From an uncultured Pelagibacteraceae bacterium (GTDB taxonomy: Bacteria > Pseudomonadota > Alphaproteobacteria > Pelagibacterales > Pelagibacteraceae): a stretch of 38,698 nt of DNA. The translations under genes were made by a program, and so were the position numbers. Under the pieces are notes generated by a model. The model worked only from the letters and a program-made list of their open reading frames with translations, was not told the DNA's origin and made no database searches. How positions within the stretch are numbered: the first letter of the stretch is position 1; each line of letters begins with the position of its first letter. Location of the stretch: the NCBI GenBank assembly GCA_902561075.1, contig CACEOC010000003.1:57501-96198 (forward strand), given 5' to 3'. Shown piece by piece: positions 31,634 through 38,698 of the stretch.

Positions 31634-32746
31634 ATGTTAAAAAAAAAATATAATTCATCAAAAACATTAATTATATATGCCCCATTTATTGAGATAGGAG
31701 GAATAGAAAAAAATTTAGTTATACTAGTAAATTACTTAACTAAAAATATTAGTAAATTGATACTTGTTACATGGAAAAAAAAAGATAAAAAATTATTTAA
31801 TAAAAAAGTCAAAATTGTAAATCCAGATATTTTTTTTTCTAAAATTAATAATAGATATATTAAAAATTTCATAGGTATTTTAATATTAATTAAATTAATT
31901 GTAAGAAATAAAAATTGTATAATATTTTCACTTCAGTCAAATCTATATGTAACATTAATCGCAAAAATATTTAATATTAAAAATATTATTAGAATAGCTT
32001 CTTATGGCTGGATGTTAAGTAGAATAAAAAAAGTTATATTTTATTTCATTTTAAAGTTACCAACCGAAATTATCGTTAATAGTCTTGAAATGAAAAAAAT
32101 TTTAAAAAAACAAATAAATATTAATTCTATATGTATTTATAACCCATTAAATAAATTGCAAATTTTAAATGAAAAAAAGACAAACAAAAAATTTTTCTCA
32201 GATCAAAAAAATATGAAGATTTTGTTTTTAGGTAGGTTTGTAGATGTAAAAGATCCAATAACATTTTTGAAAGGTTTAAAAGAATTAGACAGAAAAATAG
32301 ATTATGAAGCATTAATGGTTGGAAATGGAGGCATGAAAAAAACTATTTCAAGATATATAGACAATTTCGATTTAGGTCGGAAAGTTAAAATTATAAGTGA
32401 AAAAAAAAACGCAATGCAGATTTTGGATCAATGCGATTTGCTAATACTCACATCTAAGTTTGAAGGACTTCCAAATGTTTTGATAGAAGCTCAATATTTA
32501 AAAAAATATATTATTTCTACAAATTGCAAAACTGGACCAAAAGAAATCTTAGCGAGTGGAAAGTATGGAACATTAATTAATATTGGAGATTACCATAATT
32601 TAAAAAATAAAATTGAATACTTTTATCGTAATCGAAATAAAAAAAAAATTAAAAAAAAAATAAGAGATGGATTTAATGATTTATATAGATTTGATTACAT
32701 AAAAAATTGCCAAAAATTCGAAAATATTATTTTTAAATATTTATAA
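31634..32746 (+). CDS. GT4-family glycosyltransferase
   Basis: 370 residues with GT-B architecture. The N-terminal IGGIEKNLV (21-29) is the glycine loop common to GT4 enzymes; FLGRFVDVKDP (198-208) opens the donor domain, followed by LMVGNGG (227-233). The E-x7-E element is EGLPNVLIE (277-285) and CKTGPKE follows. It has all the residues expected of an active enzyme. It starts a plus-strand pair with the GT4 at 32752, 5 bp apart. The acceptor and donor sugars cannot be assigned. Confidence 0.88.
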   Translation: MLKKKYNSSKTLIIYAPFIEIGGIEKNLVILVNYLTKNISKLILVTWKKKDKKLFNKKVKIVNPDIFFSKINNRYIKNFIGILILIKLIVRNKNCIIFSLQSNLYVTLIAKIFNIKNIIRIASYGWMLSRIKKVIFYFILKLPTEIIVNSLEMKKILKKQININSICIYNPLNKLQILNEKKTNKKFFSDQKNMKILFLGRFVDVKDPITFLKGLKELDRKIDYEALMVGNGGMKKTISRYIDNFDLGRKVKIISEKKNAMQILDQCDLLILTSKFEGLPNVLIEAQYLKKYIISTNCKTGPKEILASGKYGTLINIGDYHNLKNKIEYFYRNRNKKKIKKKIRDGFNDLYRFDYIKNCQKFENIIFKYL

Positions 32747-32751
32747 TTAAA

Positions 32752-33840
32752 ATGAAAAAAAAAAATTTAGTTTTTTTCTTACCAGACTTCTCACCTGGAG
32801 GTGCAGGTAAATCAATATTAAATATTTGTAAATATCTAAATAAAAGAAAATATAATATTTTAATTATATCGATTGGTAAAAACTATTATAGAAAAATTTT
32901 AAATGAATATTGTACAAAAATAATTGAAATTGAAAAATCAGGTACATTAATATCTTTAAGTAAAATAAAAAAACACTTAAATATTTTAAAAAAGGAGAAT
33001 ACTATTTTAATTTCAAATATAAATTATGCTAACGCTTTATTTGTTTTATATTTTAAAATACTTTACAATTTTAAATTAATATTAGTTGAGCGTACTCCTC
33101 TGCAAGAGTTATTTATTTATTTTGGTTTAAAAGACTTTATTAAAAAACTAATTATAAAAATCATTGTAAAATATTTTTATAGATATGCCGATGAAATTAT
33201 TGCAAATTCAAAAAAAACAGCAAAAGACTTTTCATTTTTCACAAAAAAGAGATGTTCATATATATACCCACTAACGATTGACAAATTAATTGTTTCAAAA
33301 AAAAAAATCTTAAAAAAAAATAAGCTAAACATTCTTACTATCAGCAGATTATCTAAAGAAAAAAACGTTTTGGAGCAGCTAAAAGCTTTAGATATATTAA
33401 AAGATAAAAATTTTTTTCTTTATATTCTTGGGGATGGTTTAGAAAAAAAAGGAATAAATACTTTTATCAAGAGAAATAAATTAAACGCTAAGATAATAAG
33501 ATATTCTGACAAAATTAAGCATAAATTACTTAAAAATTGTAATTTGTATATTTGTAGTTCATTATTTGAGGGTTTTCCGAACGCAGTAGTAGATGCTTTA
33601 AATTATAATATGCCAGTAATTTCATCTAAAAATCATGGAGGAATTAATGAAATAATTTTAAATAAAAGAGGTGGAGAACTATATGATGTCGGAAATCAAA
33701 ACCAATTAGCAAAAAAAATATTTTATATCTCAAAAAATTACAATTCTTCTATAAAAAAAACTTTTATAGCAAAAAAATTTTTAAAAAGATTTACAAAAAG
33801 TAATATAGAAAAGTACGAAAATTTATTCGATAAGATTTAA
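32752..33840 (+). CDS. GT4-family glycosyltransferase with an E-x7-D variant
   Basis: 362 residues, GT-B fold. PDFSPGGAGKSIL (11-23) is the N-terminal loop, ISRLSKEKNV (197-206) the donor-domain loop and YILGDGLE (224-231) the next strand. The catalytic E-x7-E element reads EGFPNAVVD (273-281), so the second acidic residue is Asp. This variant occurs in some active GT4s. NHGGINEII follows. It lies 5 bp after the preceding GT4 gene and ends 11 bp from the convergent epimerase gene. Confidence 0.87.
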   Translation: MKKKNLVFFLPDFSPGGAGKSILNICKYLNKRKYNILIISIGKNYYRKILNEYCTKIIEIEKSGTLISLSKIKKHLNILKKENTILISNINYANALFVLYFKILYNFKLILVERTPLQELFIYFGLKDFIKKLIIKIIVKYFYRYADEIIANSKKTAKDFSFFTKKRCSYIYPLTIDKLIVSKKKILKKNKLNILTISRLSKEKNVLEQLKALDILKDKNFFLYILGDGLEKKGINTFIKRNKLNAKIIRYSDKIKHKLLKNCNLYICSSLFEGFPNAVVDALNYNMPVISSKNHGGINEIILNKRGGELYDVGNQNQLAKKIFYISKNYNSSIKKTFIAKKFLKRFTKSNIEKYENLFDKI

Positions 33841-33851
33841 TTTTTGAAATT

Positions 33852-34817
33852 TTATTTTAAGTAAATTTTTTTATTTTTAAAAAACCAATCGTGCGTTTTT
33901 TTTAATGCTGAGTATATATTTGTAAATTTATAAATTTTTAAAGTTTTTAATAACTTTTTATTATTACCGTGGGTTTTATAAACATCCGCTTTTTGAAAAC
34001 CTCTTTTATTAATTCTGATTTTTGGTGATAATTTTTCAAAAAATTTAATAATTTTAATTAAACCTATAGGATTATTTGAGCAAATGTTATAAATTTCATT
34101 TTTTGAGATTTTTTTACTTCTTAATTTTATAAGAATATTTGTTACATCATCAACATATGTAAAATCTCTAATATGTTTACCAAAGTTATTTAGGTAAAAT
34201 TTTTTTGAATTATAAACTGCATTTAAATATTTAATCATAAACATATCAGGCCGGCCCCACTCACCAAATACAGTAAAAAATCTTAGTCCTACACTTTTAA
34301 ATTTGTAGTTCTCATAATACATTTGAGCAACATCCTCGTTCATTTTTTTTGTAATACCATAAAAATTTTTTGGATTTAATATTTCTTTTTCTTTTAAAGG
34401 AAAGTTATTATTATCGCCGTAGACGGAACTAGAGGATGCATAAAAAAATTTTTTAATTTTATTTTTCTTGCTGAGTGAAATTAAATTAATAAAACCTTCA
34501 ACATTTGATTTAATATACGCGTTTGGATTTTTTTCTGAATATCTTACACCTGCTTGCGCTGCAAAATTATAAACTTCTTCAAATTTATAACTTTTAAAAA
34601 GTTTTTTGAGATTTTCAAAATTGCTTAAATCAATTTTTAAAAATTTGAAATTTTTAAATTTTCTGAATCTTTTAATTCTAGCTTTCTTTATGTTAACAGA
34701 GTAATAATTATTAATATTATCTATACATATAATTTTAGTTTTTAGCTTCTTCTTCGCTAATTTTTCACAAAAATTATGTCCAATAAAACCAGCTGCACCC
34801 GTTATTAAAATTGCCAT
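33852..34817 (-). CDS. NAD-dependent nucleotide-sugar epimerase (UDP-GlcA/GlcNAcA 4-epimerase-like)
   Basis: A 321-residue extended SDR: TGAAGFIG (6-13) binds NAD, SSS (129-131) with Y153 and K157 in YGITK form the catalytic set, and the block around FFTVFGEWGRPDMF (about 180-193) is typical of UDP-uronic acid 4-epimerases. The gene is divergent from a TviB-like dehydrogenase. Therefore the most likely reaction is UDP-GlcNAcA to UDP-GalNAcA, as for TviC and WbpP, but UDP-GlcA to UDP-GalA is possible. Cytosolic. A putative promoter for it lies at 34835-34861. Confidence 0.85.
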   Translation of the reverse strand: MAILITGAAGFIGHNFCEKLAKKKLKTKIICIDNINNYYSVNIKKARIKRFRKFKNFKFLKIDLSNFENLKKLFKSYKFEEVYNFAAQAGVRYSEKNPNAYIKSNVEGFINLISLSKKNKIKKFFYASSSSVYGDNNNFPLKEKEILNPKNFYGITKKMNEDVAQMYYENYKFKSVGLRFFTVFGEWGRPDMFMIKYLNAVYNSKKFYLNNFGKHIRDFTYVDDVTNILIKLRSKKISKNEIYNICSNNPIGLIKIIKFFEKLSPKIRINKRGFQKADVYKTHGNNKKLLKTLKIYKFTNIYSALKKTHDWFFKNKKIYLK

Positions 34818-34834
34818 TGTTTAATTTAATCATT

Positions 34835-34861
34835 AGTATAAATTATTTATTTGTCTATCAA
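34835..34861 (-). promoter_or_regulatory. Putative promoter of the epimerase gene
   Basis: On the minus strand, TTGATA (34861-34856) and TATACT (34840-34835) are each five-of-six matches to the -35 and -10 boxes. The 15-bp spacing is a little short. The start codon at 34817 is 18 bases beyond the -10. The same 57-bp spacer must also serve the divergent dehydrogenase gene, for which TTGCCA at 34811-34816 with TAGTAT at 34834-34839 is a weaker candidate. Confidence 0.35.
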
Positions 34862-34874
34862 ATAAATTATTAAT

Positions 34875-36110
34875 ATGACTAATAAAATTTTTCCGTGTAT
34901 TTTGGGACTTGGTTACGTAGGCCTCCCGGTATTTACCAGACTTAATAAAAAATATAAAACTATTGGTTTTGATACAAACCGACTCAGAATAAATTCATTG
35001 AAAAAAAAACTGGATATAAATAAGGAGGTCCAGAATTCTGATTTAAAATTGCTTAATGACTCAAATATTACCTCAAATGAAACAAATATAAAAAATTGTA
35101 ATTTTTATATAATTACTGTTCCTACACCTTTAAAGAATAAAAAAATTCCTGACCTTAGTCAATTAGAGAAAGCCTATCAAATAATATCAAAGTATTTAAA
35201 AAAAAATGACATCATAGTTGTAGAGTCAACAGTTTATCCTGGTGCAACTAAGGAATTAGCGACTAAAATATTTGAAAAAAAAAAAAAACTAAAGTCTAAT
35301 AAAGATTTTTATCTAGCATATAGCCCTGAGAGAATAAATCCAGGCGATAAAAAACATCAGATTCATAATACACAAAAAATTTTAGCTGTTGAAACTAAAA
35401 ATAAATTAATAAAAAAAAAAATTTTAGACGTATATAAGATTATAACAAAAAAAATAAAAATTTCAGACTCAATAGCTGAGGCTGAAACTGCGAAGGTCAT
35501 AGAAAATATACAAAGGGATTTAAACATTGCCTTGATGAATGACATATTTATTTTTTGCAAAAAAATGAATTTAGATTTTAAAAAAATTTTAAACTTAGCT
35601 TCTACTAAGTGGAATTTTTTAAAATTTGATGCAGGTTTAGTAGGAGGGCACTGTTTGCCAGTAGATCCATATTATTTAAGTTTTATTGCAAAAAAAAATA
35701 GAATAACATTAGATACTGTACTTGCTGGAAGAATAGTTAATAACAAGCTTAAGAACTTTATTTATAATGAAATAAAAAAAATAATTATTAGTTATGAAAA
35801 GAAATATAAGAAAAATTATAGAGTTTTGATTTCAGGTATAACTTATAAAAAAAATGTTGCAGATATTAGAAACTCTTATGCATTAGAAATATATATGAAA
35901 TTAAAAAAAGATTTTAAATCAGTTTTTGCTTATGACAAGTATTGTAATAAATACAATCAAAAAAAATATAAAGTAATGAACAAATTAAAATCTATGTCAA
36001 AATATGATCTAATTGTTTTTTTAGTAGATCATAATTACAACAAAAAATTATTTAATTCTATTAAGACTAAAAAAATAAAATACTACGATCCATTCAGATA
36101 TTATTTATAA
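34875..36110 (+). CDS. tviB: UDP-N-acetylglucosamine 6-dehydrogenase (TviB/WbpA-like)
   Basis: 411 residues of the UDP-glucose/GlcNAc dehydrogenase family. GLGYVG (11-16) binds NAD, TVPTPL and ESTVYPG (117-123) follow, then YSPERINPGDKKH (149-161). AKVIENIQRDLNIALMND is the central helix, and the catalytic Cys260 lies in LVGGHCLPVDPYYL. The string of motifs matches TviB of Vi antigen synthesis best, so UDP-GlcNAc to UDP-GlcNAcA is the likely reaction. A run of 14 A (35275-35288) and one of 11 A (35411-35421) are in frame. It is divergent from the epimerase that would use its product and starts a plus-strand run of glycan genes. Confidence 0.88.
   Translation: MTNKIFPCILGLGYVGLPVFTRLNKKYKTIGFDTNRLRINSLKKKLDINKEVQNSDLKLLNDSNITSNETNIKNCNFYIITVPTPLKNKKIPDLSQLEKAYQIISKYLKKNDIIVVESTVYPGATKELATKIFEKKKKLKSNKDFYLAYSPERINPGDKKHQIHNTQKILAVETKNKLIKKKILDVYKIITKKIKISDSIAEAETAKVIENIQRDLNIALMNDIFIFCKKMNLDFKKILNLASTKWNFLKFDAGLVGGHCLPVDPYYLSFIAKKNRITLDTVLAGRIVNNKLKNFIYNEIKKIIISYEKKYKKNYRVLISGITYKKNVADIRNSYALEIYMKLKKDFKSVFAYDKYCNKYNQKKYKVMNKLKSMSKYDLIVFLVDHNYNKKLFNSIKTKKIKYYDPFRYYL
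35275..35288 (+). repeat. Homopolymer run of 14 A in the dehydrogenase gene
   Basis: Fourteen consecutive A encode the end of a Glu codon and four Lys codons (about residues 134-138). Loss or gain of one base would truncate the enzyme before its catalytic Cys. Confidence 0.9.
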
Positions 36111-36112
36111 TA

Positions 36113-36898
36113 ATGATTTTAATTAACGGTAGAAGAAAAAAAGTTTTTTTTTCAATTATAACTGTAACTAAAAATAGTCATTTAACATTAGAAAAATGCA
36201 TCAATAGTGTTTTCAAACAAACTTTCACAAATTTTGAGCATATAATAATTGATGGAGGATCAAATAGTAAAACAATTAATATTATAAAAAAAAATTCAAA
36301 AAAAATTAGTTATGCAATATCTGAGAAAGATAAAAATCTTTGGCATGCCATTAATAAAGGAATAAAAGCCTCAAGAGGTAAAGTTATTTGTATTCTAAAT
36401 TCTGATGATATTTTTTTTAAAAATGCCCTTAAAATTGCTTATAATTACTTTAAATCTGACAAAATTGATTATCTTTTTGGATCAGTTAAAAAAAATAAAG
36501 TTTATGGTAGTTTTTATCCTGAAAAAATTAATTATAAATTTAATATTTTTCCATCACATTCAATAAGTTTTTTTGTAAAAAAAAAATTACATAAGAAAAT
36601 TGGTCTTTATAACGATGATCTAGATTATTGTGCCGATTACGATTTTATTTTTAAATTAGTAAAAAATAAAATACCATATGCTTGTTCTAAACCAAACGAA
36701 GTCTTTGGTAAATTTGCTAAAGGTGGCATCTCAACTAGAATAAGTATATTTGAAAAAATTTATTATGAGTCAAAAGTTAGAATTAATAATGAACAAAATT
36801 TTGTAGTTGTTATTTTATTAGGGTTACTTCACTTTTTAAATTTTCTTAGAAATAGACTATTACTTTTATTAGGAATTAAAAAATCTTTAAATTGGTGA
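36113..36898 (+). CDS. GT2-family glycosyltransferase (WcaA-like)
   Basis: A 261-residue GT-A enzyme. SIITVTKN (14-21) starts the fold, IDGGS (46-50) binds the nucleotide, SEKDKNLWHAINKG (70-83) is the characteristic segment of this GT2 subgroup (usually SExDxGIYDAMNKG), and LNSDD (95-99) binds metal. A hydrophobic C-terminal stretch (about 235-255) suggests membrane association. It starts 2 bp after the dehydrogenase gene. Donor sugar unknown. Confidence 0.87.
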   Translation: MILINGRRKKVFFSIITVTKNSHLTLEKCINSVFKQTFTNFEHIIIDGGSNSKTINIIKKNSKKISYAISEKDKNLWHAINKGIKASRGKVICILNSDDIFFKNALKIAYNYFKSDKIDYLFGSVKKNKVYGSFYPEKINYKFNIFPSHSISFFVKKKLHKKIGLYNDDLDYCADYDFIFKLVKNKIPYACSKPNEVFGKFAKGGISTRISIFEKIYYESKVRINNEQNFVVVILLGLLHFLNFLRNRLLLLLGIKKSLNW

Positions 36899-36906
36899 TT
36901 TATTGC

Positions 36907-37719
36907 ATGAAGACAAAATATAAAATAGTATTTGCAAAAATTTTATATTTGCTAATTAAAATCTTTATTTCTAAAGATAATGTTATAGTTAAAAGAAATG
37001 GTATAAATTGGCATTTAGAATTAAATGAAGGAATTGATTTAAGTATATTTATTTTTGGAAATTTCGAGAAATCAATTTTAAAAACATCAAAAAAATTAAT
37101 TGGAAGTAAACCAATCGACATAATTGATATTGGATCGAATATGGGGGTGCATTCGCTTAATTTTGCAATTAATTTCAAAGCTTCTAAAGTTTACTCAATT
37201 GAACCAACTAATTTTGCATTTAATAAATTATTGAAAAATTTATCATTAAATCCTTTAATTAAAAATGTTTTAACTAATCAATATTTTATATCAAATATGG
37301 AAATTAAACCTCACGAAATTTATTCCTCATGGAACTTAAAATCCTCAGATCCTAAACATCTAAAACATTATGGTATAAAAAAATCTGCTAGTTCTGCTAA
37401 AACTATTTCTTTAGACAATTTCGTATTAAAAAATAATATAAATAGAAAAACTCTAATTAAATGCGATGTAGATGGACACGAATTAAGTGTTTTTAAAAGT
37501 GGAAGAAAATATTTGAGCAATTACAAACCGATTATAATTATGGAATTAGCTCCATATTTATATAAAGAACATGGTTATACTGCAGATGAATTTTTGGAAT
37601 ATATAAAAATATTCAAATATACGTACTTTGAGTTTAGCTCTTTAAAAAAAATAAATAACATTTTCGAATTCGCTAAAAAAATCGAAGATGGTTCAAGCAA
37701 AAATATAATTTTGAAATAA
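36907..37719 (+). CDS. FkbM-family methyltransferase
   Basis: About 270 residues. I use the ATG at 36907, 8 bp after the upstream stop; TTG at 36892 and GTG at 36895 are possible but would overlap. IIDIGSNMGVHS (about 72-83) is the SAM loop, YSIEPTNFAFNKL places the acidic residue after strand 2, and LIKCDVDGHELSVFKSG is the FkbM-specific segment. Family members O-methylate sugars and other hydroxyls in surface glycans. It lies between two GT2 genes, so it probably caps or modifies a residue they add. Confidence 0.85.
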   Translation: MKTKYKIVFAKILYLLIKIFISKDNVIVKRNGINWHLELNEGIDLSIFIFGNFEKSILKTSKKLIGSKPIDIIDIGSNMGVHSLNFAINFKASKVYSIEPTNFAFNKLLKNLSLNPLIKNVLTNQYFISNMEIKPHEIYSSWNLKSSDPKHLKHYGIKKSASSAKTISLDNFVLKNNINRKTLIKCDVDGHELSVFKSGRKYLSNYKPIIIMELAPYLYKEHGYTADEFLEYIKIFKYTYFEFSSLKKINNIFEFAKKIEDGSSKNIILK

Positions 37720-37720
37720 A

Positions 37721-38488
37721 ATGAAAAGTAGAAAAAAAGAAGATTTAGTAAGTATTATAATTCCTTATTATGAAAATAAAAAATTTATTAAAAAATCTTT
37801 AATGTCTGCAATAAATCAAACATATAAAAATATACAGATTATAATAATTTATGATGAAAATTCCTTAAAAAACTTAAATTTTATAAAAAAAATTTGTAAA
37901 ATTGACAAGAGGATTAAACTTATCATAAATAAAAAAAATATTGGTGCAGGCTATTCTAGGAATATTGGTATTAAACATTCTAGAGGAAAATATATTGCTT
38001 TTCTTGACAGTGATGATTTTTGGAACAGAAAAAAATTAGATATTCAAATAAATTATATGAAAAAAAATAATTTCTCTGCTTCTCATACTTCCTACAAAAT
38101 TGTTGATATAAATAAAAACTATCTTTCAACTAGATATGCGTTTAATTTAAACTATAAAAAATTATTAAGATCCTGTGATATTGGTCTGTCAACCGTTGTT
38201 ATAAAAAAAAAATTATTAGAAACATTTAAAAAACCTTTTCCAAAACTTAGAACAAAAGAGGATTTTGTGCTTTGGCTTAATATTACAAAATCAGGTGCAA
38301 ACTTTTATGGATTAAACAAAACCCTCACTATTTGGACCGATAATCCAGGATCTCTATCAAAATCTGCCTACCAAAAAATAAAAGATGCTTTCAGAGTATA
38401 TTTTTATTACCAAAAGTTAAGTTTTATAAAATCAATTTATTTTATATTTTTATTATCAATCAATTACCTAATTAAAAAATACAAATGA
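37721..38488 (+). CDS. GT2-family glycosyltransferase
   Basis: A 255-residue GT-A enzyme. VSIIIPYYEN (10-19) and the metal-binding FLDSDDFW (94-101) are clear, with NIGAGYSRNIGIKHSRGKY giving the usual helix between them (73-91). The first acidic nucleotide-binding motif, normally VDDGS, reads IYDENS here, an atypical form. The C-terminal FIFLLSINYLIKK is hydrophobic. It starts 1 bp after the FkbM gene and overlaps the WecA-like gene by four bases (ATGA). Confidence 0.85.
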   Translation: MKSRKKEDLVSIIIPYYENKKFIKKSLMSAINQTYKNIQIIIIYDENSLKNLNFIKKICKIDKRIKLIINKKNIGAGYSRNIGIKHSRGKYIAFLDSDDFWNRKKLDIQINYMKKNNFSASHTSYKIVDINKNYLSTRYAFNLNYKKLLRSCDIGLSTVVIKKKLLETFKKPFPKLRTKEDFVLWLNITKSGANFYGLNKTLTIWTDNPGSLSKSAYQKIKDAFRVYFYYQKLSFIKSIYFIFLLSINYLIKKYK

Positions 38489-38698
38489 TTTACTTTCAAT
38501 CAATTCTTTTTATTTTAACTTGCTTGGGTCTATTATCTTTCTTTAATAGAATAAATATATATGATAATGAAAAATTTCCTCATCAAAATTTTACCTCAAA
38601 AAATTATGTACTACCAATAGGTGGATATTTTATAGTTATATTTTTTATTATATTTGGTTTTAAAATAATAGATTATAGTTTTATTTATATTTTATTGT
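38485..38698 (+). CDS. N-terminal part of a WecA/MraY-family sugar-1-phosphate transferase (cut by window end)
   Basis: An open frame from the ATG at 38485 runs off the window after 71 codons. The first 20 residues (QSILFILTCLGLLSFFN) form a membrane segment. The stretch around PHQNFTSKNYVLPIGGYF resembles the first cytoplasmic loop of polyprenyl-phosphate HexNAc-1-phosphate transferases, where the pattern is P-x-x-R-K-x-H...P-x-x-GG. A second membrane segment follows (about 48-66). If right, it would begin glycan assembly on undecaprenyl phosphate. Only the N-terminus is seen, so the catalytic Asp residues cannot be checked. Confidence 0.55.
   Translation, partial: MIYFQSILFILTCLGLLSFFNRINIYDNEKFPHQNFTSKNYVLPIGGYFIVIFFIIFGFKIIDYSFIYILL

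Noticed and set aside
1-38698. tRNA, rRNA, CRISPR arrays, insertion sequences, integrases
   Set aside because: I saw no regularly spaced repeats, no structural RNA signatures and no transposase or integrase motifs; a tRNAscan or Infernal run would be needed to exclude small RNAs.

Overview
This window is a very AT-rich, gene-dense stretch of bacterial accessory DNA. Essentially every gene belongs to cell-surface glycan synthesis, modification or export. Proteins are extremely rich in Lys, Ile and Asn, the standard code is used, spacers are mostly under 20 bp, and neighbouring genes often overlap. No rRNA, tRNA, CRISPR array or insertion sequence is visible. The composition and layout best fit a hypervariable surface-polysaccharide island of a streamlined low-GC marine bacterium such as SAR11 (Pelagibacterales). 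That assignment is an inference, because the window has no phylogenetic marker gene.

Layout. (1) 2-4462, plus: tail of an SGNH acyltransferase, a capsule-synthesis-like transferase, a PhyH-like Fe(II)/2-oxoglutarate dioxygenase and a double flavodoxin-fold protein with a cysteine cluster. (2) 4452-6831, minus: a cassette of AAC(3)-type N-acyltransferase, AMP-forming ligase and acyl carrier protein. (3) 6894-19360, plus: one 12-gene run. It starts with nonulosonic-acid-type genes (a GT2 fused to a NeuA-like cytidylyltransferase, and a short NeuB). Next come two zinc-ribbon methyltransferase-like proteins flanking a DUF4910 metallopeptidase-like protein, a CDP-glycerol glycerophosphotransferase-like protein, an ABC flippase-like exporter and a P-loop kinase-like protein. 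It ends with a 2-aminoethylphosphonate pathway: two HxGH cytidylyltransferase domains, the second fused to PEP mutase, then phosphonopyruvate decarboxylase and AEP transaminase. (4) 19507-24288, mixed strands: TylF-like methyltransferase, two APS-kinase-like proteins, another methyltransferase, an accessory CMP kinase and a membrane sulfatase/phosphoethanolamine-transferase-like enzyme. (5) 24378-29142: a tiny YLDPGTGS membrane protein overlapping a glycerophosphotransferase-like gene, a diverged ATP sulfurylase, and a divergent FAD/NAD(P)-binding plus HIT-like pair. (6) 29177-38698: four GT4 glycosyltransferases, divergent TviC-like epimerase and TviB-like dehydrogenase genes, two GT2s, an FkbM methyltransferase, and the start of a WecA/MraY-like sugar-1-phosphate transferase cut by the window end.

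How they may work together (inference). The GTs and the WecA-like enzyme would build a lipid-linked oligosaccharide containing HexNAcA sugars and perhaps a nonulosonic acid, and the ABC protein could flip it. Decoration would come from O- and N-acylation, methylation, and 2-aminoethylphosphonate activated as a CMP derivative. The CMP kinase could recycle CMP released by CMP-sugar and CMP-phosphonate donors. The ATP-sulfurylase-like and APS-kinase-like genes have no sulfotransferase beside them and the kinases have unusual active-site segments. They therefore either make PAPS for a transferase elsewhere or have been repurposed for another activated group. That module and the phosphonate module are the most promising places to look for undescribed chemistry.
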